A DNA stretch of 59,938 nucleotides from UBA2040 sp002384725 (GTDB lineage: Bacteria > Bacteroidota > Bacteroidia > Flavobacteriales_D > Crocinitomicaceae): the NCBI GenBank assembly GCA_963926475.1, contig CAWUXE010000024.1, positions 1-59,938 on the forward strand. The letters are read 5' to 3'. The notes below the pieces were generated by a model. It had not been told where the DNA came from. It saw nothing but the letters and a program-made list of their open reading frames with translations, and made no database searches. The first letter of the stretch is position 1; each line of letters starts with the position of its first letter. The translations under genes were made by a program, and so were the position numbers. Positions 54,252-59,938 of this stretch are shown piece by piece.

Positions 54252-56303
54252 ATGCAACGATATCAGAATTACGCAGAAGGGAAATGGTTTGACGGTGAAG
54301 GAGTTGAAACCTCACTTTACAACACAATTTCAGGAGAGAAAATAGGAGAAGTATCCAGTATTGGCCTCGATTACAAAGCCATGATGGAATATGCCGTTAA
54401 AAATGGGGGACATGCTCTTCGGAAAATGACATTTCAGGAGAGAGGTCGAATGATCAAAGCTCTTGCCCTTCATTTGATGGAGTTGAAATCAAAATATTAC
54501 CAAGTTAGCGCTTGGACAGGTGCAACAAAAGTTGATTCTTGGATTGATATTGAAGGAGGAATTGGAAATTTATTTGCCAATGCTTCTTTGAGAAAACAAT
54601 TCCCCGATTTGCCGTATTACGTCGACGGTGTTGCCGCGCCTCTTTCGAAAGAAGGAACGTTCATCGGACATCACATTATGGTGCCGAAAGAAGGTGTCGC
54701 GATTCATATCAATGCCTTTAACTTTCCGATTTGGGGAATGCTCGAAAAAATTGCCGTGAATTTAATGGCAGGTGTTCCAGCTATCGTAAAACCATCTGAA
54801 CATACTTCCTATTTAACGGAAGTGATGGTAAAAGACATCATTTCATCTAAAATATTACCTGAAGGTTCATTGCAACTAGTTGTTGGATTGGGTCGAGGAA
54901 TTATCGATCACGTCGACTCACAGGATGTGGTTACATTCACAGGAAGTGCATACACCGGAAGAAAGTTAAAATCGCTTCCTCAATTCACAGAAAGAAGTGT
55001 TCCGTTCAACTTAGAAGCTGATTCTTTAAATGCTGCGATTTTAGGAAAATACGCAACTCCTGGAACAGTGGAGTTTGACCTTTTCATTAAGGAAGTCACG
55101 CGAGAAATTACGGTAAAAGCAGGTCAAAAATGTACGGCTGTCCGTCGAATTATCGTTCCTGAAGATTTCATAGACGAGGTTCAAGCAGGAATAGTAAAAA
55201 GATTAGCGAGCACAACGATTGGTGACCCAAGTCTAGAAGGTGTGCGAATGGGATCATTGGCTGTAATGTCGCAAGTAGATCGCTTGAAAGAAAGCGTAAA
55301 TGCCTTATCGAAATCGCAAGAAATCGTTTATGGTGACATGGACAATTTCGAAGTTTCAGGCGCTGACAAAAACAAAGGTGCCTTCTTCTCTCCTATTCTT
55401 TTTAGAAACGATAACCCTTATAAAAACACAGATGTTCACGACATTGAAGCGTTTGGTCCAGTTTCGACTATTATGCCCTACAAAGAAACGGAAGATGCGA
55501 TCCAATTGGCAAAAATGGGGAAAGGTTCCTTGGTTTCTTCAATAGTGACACCAAACGATAAAGAAGCAACTGAATTTGTGCTAGGTGCTGCATGTATGCA
55601 CGGTCGTATTCTCGTTTTGAACGAAGCTTGTGCTAAAGAAAGTACGGGTCATGGTTCGCCAATGCCTTTGCTTACACACGGTGGACCTGGTCGTGCTGGT
55701 GGTGGTGAAGAAATGGGTGGAAAACGTGGTGTTTTACATTATTTACAACGCACAGCAATTCAGGGACACCCAACGACAATCACGGCAATTACGAAACAAT
55801 TTCAAGTTGGCGCTGAACAACCAGAAGCAAATCCACATGTTTTCAGACAACACTTTGAAGATTTAAGAATTGGGGATACTGTTTTCACACATAAACACTC
55901 TGTAACAGATGCAGACATTGTGAATTTTGCTAACGTTTCTGGCGATAATTTTTACGCACATATGGATGCCACTTCTCTCGAAGGAACTATTTTCGAACGA
56001 AGAGTAGCGCACGGATATTTCATTCTTTCAAAAGCAGCTGGATTGTTCGTCGACCCGAAAAAAGGTCCTGTGTTGTTGAATTATGGTCTAGAAGATGCTC
56101 GTTTTGTAAAACCTGTTTATCCAGGTGCAACAATCGGTGTTCGATTTACTGTAAAAGAAAAAATGGATCAAGAAAAACGATCTGAAGATGATATTGCGAA
56201 AGGAATTGTGAAATTCTTGGTTGATGTGTACGATGAAACTGGCGAAACTGTCGCTATGGCTACAATTCTTACTATGGTTAAAAAACGAGACCAATCGCAA
56301 TAA
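54252..56303 (+). CDS. paaZ: PaaZ: bifunctional oxepin-CoA hydrolase / 3-oxo-5,6-dehydrosuberyl-CoA semialdehyde dehydrogenase
   Basis: 683 aa, normal for PaaZ. The aldehyde dehydrogenase half (about 1-520) has NAFNFPIWGMLEKIA, the FTGSAYTGRKL cofactor loop, catalytic Glu in VPFNLEADSLNA and Cys in AGQKCTAVRRI. The MaoC-type hydratase half (about 530-683) has IVNFANVSGDNFYAHMD with its Asp-His pair. It opens the oxepin ring of phenylacetyl-CoA breakdown and oxidises the aldehyde. No other paa gene lies in the window, so it is an orphan here. A near-consensus TATCTTTA precedes the gene. Confidence 0.92.
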   Translation: MQRYQNYAEGKWFDGEGVETSLYNTISGEKIGEVSSIGLDYKAMMEYAVKNGGHALRKMTFQERGRMIKALALHLMELKSKYYQVSAWTGATKVDSWIDIEGGIGNLFANASLRKQFPDLPYYVDGVAAPLSKEGTFIGHHIMVPKEGVAIHINAFNFPIWGMLEKIAVNLMAGVPAIVKPSEHTSYLTEVMVKDIISSKILPEGSLQLVVGLGRGIIDHVDSQDVVTFTGSAYTGRKLKSLPQFTERSVPFNLEADSLNAAILGKYATPGTVEFDLFIKEVTREITVKAGQKCTAVRRIIVPEDFIDEVQAGIVKRLASTTIGDPSLEGVRMGSLAVMSQVDRLKESVNALSKSQEIVYGDMDNFEVSGADKNKGAFFSPILFRNDNPYKNTDVHDIEAFGPVSTIMPYKETEDAIQLAKMGKGSLVSSIVTPNDKEATEFVLGAACMHGRILVLNEACAKESTGHGSPMPLLTHGGPGRAGGGEEMGGKRGVLHYLQRTAIQGHPTTITAITKQFQVGAEQPEANPHVFRQHFEDLRIGDTVFTHKHSVTDADIVNFANVSGDNFYAHMDATSLEGTIFERRVAHGYFILSKAAGLFVDPKKGPVLLNYGLEDARFVKPVYPGATIGVRFTVKEKMDQEKRSEDDIAKGIVKFLVDVYDETGETVAMATILTMVKKRDQSQ

Positions 56304-56354
56304 ACTGACATGTTTATAAACCGTCGTGACTAACCTCTAGACAGTTTTTTTGTT

Positions 56355-58580
56355 CTATTGGTCAATACCAAAATTCTTCGTTGTGTTGCTATTGATGTAT
56401 AGAACATTACACAATGATTTCAATTCATTTTCTTGAACTGAAAACTCAGTATCGAGAGTATGGTGATTAAATCCAATCATTATCAAGTCGGCATCTTTCG
56501 AGTTTTTACAGATCTTTTCATTCAGTGTTTCATTGTCACGAACCTTGTGAAATTGAACATTTGCTTCAGATATTGGTAAACTTCCTTGGAAAATTAAATC
56601 TTGCATCAAGTTTTTCTCCGACTCGAAAACAGACTCATTTAAAGCAACATGAAGCGTCGCTTTTCCTTTTCGCCAATCATGGCTTCCTAGGATTATATAA
56701 GCCATAACAATCATTAATTGTGCATTAGTCGTTTGATTTGCTTCTACCCAAATATGAATATCGCCCATTACACCAAACCCTTTGCTGCCCGTCGATAAAA
56801 CACAGACATCAAAATGACTAGCGTACATCAAGGTGTAATTCTCTTTGATCTGGTCAAGCTGCTCCATTTTTCCTCGTTCATAATCCAAAAGAATCATGTT
56901 GTTGTCCTTACCTGAAACACCTGGTAATTGCAACATCTGAGAAATTGCAACGGTATATGAAGGCGCTACGTGAGACTGTAGATAGAAATTGCTTTTCGAA
57001 ATATTTGAAATTCGTATCATTCTCGATAAAGTTTCTTTCGAATCCAACACCGTATCTTCGTTCAAATCAGCTTTAATCCAGTGTATGTAAGAACCAAAAC
57101 CGTGTTTCCGCGTCATCCATTTCATGATTTGGAAATTGGAATTTTGGACGAATGTTTGGTTAGAGAAAGCAACTATCGAAGGTCGCCATGTTTCGTCTTT
57201 TTGATCTTTCTCCGCTTTTTGCAAGAATACTTGAACGGTTCTGCTGAATTGGAAAATTACGCCTTGGAAAATGGCTGATATACCTTGTTTCTTGTCGTTT
57301 TTAGAGGAGATGTAATAGTATATCGATAACATTAAAACTATCGCAAGTACAGCGTAAAAAGGGTTCATTTTAAACATCATGAACACACACATCAATCCCC
57401 CGAATAAAGAGATGTACCATTTGGACTTGAACGTTGGACGATACGATGGATCGCCCGAGAAATGTTGGAAAAACGAAATCAAACAAAGAGCGCCATACGT
57501 AACCATAAAGAACATGGAAATGATTTCTGCAACGAAATTGACATCGCCAATGGCCACAAAAACGGCAGCAATACCAAGCGTCACCAGACTAGACGAAAAT
57601 GGTTCGTTGTTTTTTCCTTTACCTTTTGCAAAAAAGCGATTGACTTGTTTGTTCGGGAATACTTTGTCTTTCCCTAAGGCTTGAAGTGTTCTTGGAGCCA
57701 CTAAAAACGAACCTAGCGCACTAGAGAATGTCGCTGCCGCAAGCCCAATTGGAATAATCGGTCCCCAAATGGCAATCTGACTCATAATCAACTGATCGCT
57801 TGCTAAAGCTTCTGGAGTAGCTGAGGTTGCCAATTTTAATGCGATGAACACATAAATGATCATTCCCACTAAAGTTGCCATTAATGTCCCTTTTGGTAAA
57901 GATTCGCTTGGGTCTTTTAAGTCACCCGATAAACCTACTCCGGCTGTCATGCCAGTAAATGCAGGAAAACAAATGGCAAAAACAATGAAGAAAGCGTCAC
58001 CATCTTCGATATGATTGGTTAATGAAGTCAATGAAATAGCCTCACCAGTGCCTGTACCCATAAAAAAGAAGATCAGTGAAACGAATAAAATAGCGACGAC
58101 AAAATAAAGTGCTTTCATTCCCAAATCGGCACCTTTAGTTAATATCAATAGGGTTAAAAGACCTAAACACGGCAAAGTCACCAAGCGCATATCCATGACG
58201 TAAAAACCATAGGTTTGACCTACCCACTCTATCAAAGGCTCAAATGCAACTCCCATGGCCACAATATAAAAGGCGACGGAAATGGCTTGTGACAAATACA
58301 AACTGATACCTATAGCGGAACCGATATTTAACCCAAAAGATCGCGAAATAATAAAGTATTCGCCACCCCCTTCTACTTTTTGGTTGGTCGAAATTTCAGC
58401 AATTGCCATGGCTGTTGGAATTGTAACCATATGGCCAATTATAATAATTCCGAGCGTCCCTAAAAATCCGATATTACCAACAGCGTAGCCAAATCGCAAG
58501 AACATAACAGCCCCTAAAATGGTCGAAATCCCTGTTAAAAATACTGGAGTCGTCCCAAACTTTTTTACAACATTAGTCAT
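56355..58580 (-). CDS. SLC12-like APC superfamily transporter with C-terminal soluble domain
   Basis: 741 aa. The N-terminal about 450 residues hold some twelve membrane helices with the opening FLTGISTILGAVMFLRFGYAVGNIG (unwound TM1 of the APC fold) and VEGGGEYFIISRSFGLNIGSAIG. The remaining about 290 residues are cytosolic and start after KDETWRPSIVAFS, the junction seen in eukaryotic cation-chloride cotransporters (NWRPQ...). Family knowledge points to ion-coupled amino acid or cation-chloride transport; which one is not decidable. Convergent with paaZ. Confidence 0.85.
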   Translation of the reverse strand: MTNVVKKFGTTPVFLTGISTILGAVMFLRFGYAVGNIGFLGTLGIIIIGHMVTIPTAMAIAEISTNQKVEGGGEYFIISRSFGLNIGSAIGISLYLSQAISVAFYIVAMGVAFEPLIEWVGQTYGFYVMDMRLVTLPCLGLLTLLILTKGADLGMKALYFVVAILFVSLIFFFMGTGTGEAISLTSLTNHIEDGDAFFIVFAICFPAFTGMTAGVGLSGDLKDPSESLPKGTLMATLVGMIIYVFIALKLATSATPEALASDQLIMSQIAIWGPIIPIGLAAATFSSALGSFLVAPRTLQALGKDKVFPNKQVNRFFAKGKGKNNEPFSSSLVTLGIAAVFVAIGDVNFVAEIISMFFMVTYGALCLISFFQHFSGDPSYRPTFKSKWYISLFGGLMCVFMMFKMNPFYAVLAIVLMLSIYYYISSKNDKKQGISAIFQGVIFQFSRTVQVFLQKAEKDQKDETWRPSIVAFSNQTFVQNSNFQIMKWMTRKHGFGSYIHWIKADLNEDTVLDSKETLSRMIRISNISKSNFYLQSHVAPSYTVAISQMLQLPGVSGKDNNMILLDYERGKMEQLDQIKENYTLMYASHFDVCVLSTGSKGFGVMGDIHIWVEANQTTNAQLMIVMAYIILGSHDWRKGKATLHVALNESVFESEKNLMQDLIFQGSLPISEANVQFHKVRDNETLNEKICKNSKDADLIMIGFNHHTLDTEFSVQENELKSLCNVLYINSNTTKNFGIDQ

Positions 58581-58657
58581 ATCTAGCTTTTTTTATCCCA
58601 TAGACGGTTCTCCACGGCATTGGTCACACAATATTAAGAATATATTTGAATCGGGTA

Positions 58658-59938
58658 TTAAAACTGGAAATAAACGAAAGGCTTACCTCCATCAACAGCT
58701 GTTTGATAAACCAAAAAGATAATTAAGGCAACGGATAAAGCTTTCATGGGTAAAGTCATTTTTTCAAATCGCAGTTCCCAACCTTTTTTAATTGCTCCTG
58801 GCAACCAGTGAAGTACGAATCCAATTAATATAAATACAAAGGCACTCCAATAGGTTGAAATTACTTCAATAAATACAGTCCAAGAAAAATCGAAATGATG
58901 TACAATTTGATTCAACATTTGCATCGGTAGTTCGTCGTCTTCTAATCGGAACCAAATTCGTGTGAAAGTAATGAAATTAAAGGTGATAAAAATCTTCCAA
59001 AAACGAGAGAGACCTGATTTGTTTTCCTCATATGGGCTGATCTTCTTCCAATACTTATAAATCACTAACGCAACACCATTTAGTGCTCCCCAAATCACAA
59101 AATTCTTGCTCGCACCATGCCACAATCCTCCTACAACCATCGTTATCAATAAATTCATATCGCGATGCGCCAAACGATTGAAGTCCTTGATAAATAACCA
59201 ACCGTAGGTGTAGATGATAAGCATGCCTAAATAGACGAATATCAAAGCATACCACTTCGTTATAAAAATTAAGAAAATGAAAATGATCGTTGACACGAAA
59301 TAAGTTCCTAAACCGCCACGACGGCTTCCGCCAAGTGGAATGTATAAATAATCGCGCAACCATGAACCCAAGGATACGTGCCATCTTCTCCAAAAGTCAG
59401 CCACACTCACGGCTTTGTATGGTGAATTGAAATTCTCCTTTATATTGAATCCCATCAATCTAGAAAGCCCAATTGCAATATCGGTGTAGCCTGAAAAATC
59501 ACCGTAAATCTGCAAGGAATATCCCCACATGGCTAAAATGCTAACGAAACCTGGGAACATTTCTGGAGCTTCAGCAATGTGATCAATGAAATGAATTGCG
59601 ATGTAATCTGCTAGAACTATCTTTTTTATTAACCCTTTGACAATTTGAACAATTGCCCAACTGAAATCTTTATTGTCAAGGTCGTACGGCTTTCTTATTT
59701 GAGGAATGAAGTCTTTTGCCCGAACTATTGGTCCTGCCACGAGTTGGGGGAAAAAGGTGACGAAAAACGAATAATCAAAGAAACTTTTGACAGGTTCAAT
59801 CTCTTTTCGGTATATATCTACACTATATGATATGCTCTGAAAAGTAAAAAACGATACACCGACAGGAAGCAAAATTCGTTCGATAAAAGTTCCTTCTCCA
59901 AAGAAACCATTGGCCCAATGTGCAAAATGGTTTATCGG
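58658..59938 (-). CDS. MBOAT family O-acyltransferase (AlgI/DltB-like), 5' end beyond window
   Basis: 426 residues are visible; the frame runs open off the right edge, so the N-terminal part is missing from this window. Motifs: LPVGVSFFTFQSISYSVDIYR, FFPQLVAGPIVRAKDFIPQI, FSGYTDIAIGLSRLMGFNIKENFN, FWRRWHVSLGSWLRDYLYIPLGG and the catalytic His in MVVGGLWHGASKNFVIWG. Polytopic membrane enzyme that moves acyl groups to a periplasmic polysaccharide or teichoic-like acceptor. An internal Met-like start at 59872 is not the real start because the homologous sequence (INHFAHWANGFFGEGTF) continues upstream. Confidence 0.9.
   Translation of the reverse strand, partial: PINHFAHWANGFFGEGTFIERILLPVGVSFFTFQSISYSVDIYRKEIEPVKSFFDYSFFVTFFPQLVAGPIVRAKDFIPQIRKPYDLDNKDFSWAIVQIVKGLIKKIVLADYIAIHFIDHIAEAPEMFPGFVSILAMWGYSLQIYGDFSGYTDIAIGLSRLMGFNIKENFNSPYKAVSVADFWRRWHVSLGSWLRDYLYIPLGGSRRGGLGTYFVSTIIFIFLIFITKWYALIFVYLGMLIIYTYGWLFIKDFNRLAHRDMNLLITMVVGGLWHGASKNFVIWGALNGVALVIYKYWKKISPYEENKSGLSRFWKIFITFNFITFTRIWFRLEDDELPMQMLNQIVHHFDFSWTVFIEVISTYWSAFVFILIGFVLHWLPGAIKKGWELRFEKMTLPMKALSVALIIFLVYQTAVDGGKPFVYFQF

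Noticed and set aside
56304..56354. Terminator between paaZ and the SLC12-like gene
   Set aside because: There is a T-run but no stable stem next to it.
1..59938. tRNA, rRNA, CRISPR arrays and intact transposases
   Set aside because: None of the characteristic sequences or proteins was recognised on either strand by reading; a dedicated tRNA scan was not possible.

Overview
The window is about 60 kb of low-GC DNA from a Bacteroidota chromosome, most likely order Flavobacteriales (Crocinitomicaceae/Fluviicola-like, by inference). Evidence: proteins ending in type IX secretion (T9SS) sorting domains of both type A and type B (CHU_C), a two-gene methionine synthase, an atpD-atpC pair apart from other ATP synthase genes, a uppS-bamA-ompH-ompH run, Bacteroidota-type TAnnTTTG -7 promoter elements and almost no Shine-Dalgarno sequences. 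No rRNA, tRNA, CRISPR array, prophage or intact insertion sequence was seen. Most of the window is housekeeping.

Layout. 1-1.4 kb is a sparse accessory patch: a structured repeat-like block with terminal inverted repeats, two small lipoproteins and the relic of a T9SS sorting domain. 1.4-8.1 kb: a VF530-type protein, pterin dehydratase, a BaiN/HI0933 flavoprotein, a GxxExxY gene framed by inverted repeats, split metH behind a SAM-I riboswitch, and dgkA. 8.3-14.8 kb: a tetR-tolC-adaptor-RND efflux operon. 15-16.8 kb: a CTP-synthase-amidotransferase-like protein lacking its catalytic triad, a lipoprotein and an unknown. 17-25.7 kb: pepP plus an alpha/beta hydrolase, thiL, murI, and the envelope operon uppS-bamA-ompH-ompH. 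25.8-32 kb: atpD-atpC, rbfA with a LolC/E-type permease, an MsbA-like exporter and an M23 peptidase. 32-40 kb: two large T9SS cargo proteins around an SDR and 3-hydroxyanthranilate dioxygenase. 40-45.7 kb: a tight purF-histidine kinase-gpmI-MFS operon. 45.7-53 kb: an unknown secreted protein, an AsmA-like protein and a giant PNGase F-like T9SS enzyme. 53-60 kb: dusB, paaZ, an SLC12-like transporter and an MBOAT acyltransferase cut by the window edge.

Several genes act together at the envelope: UppS supplies the lipid carrier, DgkA-type kinase may recycle it, MurI makes D-glutamate, BamA with Skp-like chaperones builds the outer membrane, the LolC/E-like permease and MsbA-like exporter move lipoprotein and lipid, and the AsmA-like protein may help lipid homeostasis. 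PurF, ThiL, MetH, PCD and HAAO are metabolic. Most striking: (i) the GxxExxY gene with degenerate signature and active-site residues inside conserved inverted repeats abutting the metH stop codon; (ii) a LolC/E homologue whose conserved N-terminus is reachable only from an ATT start just after rbfA; (iii) a PNGase F whose three catalytic acids survive although about 500 residues including a LamG domain are inserted between them; (iv) a triad-less CTP-synthase-like protein; (v) a promoter-terminator unit that could make a ~90-nt RNA; and (vi) -7 elements placed so close to start codons that several mRNAs may be leaderless.
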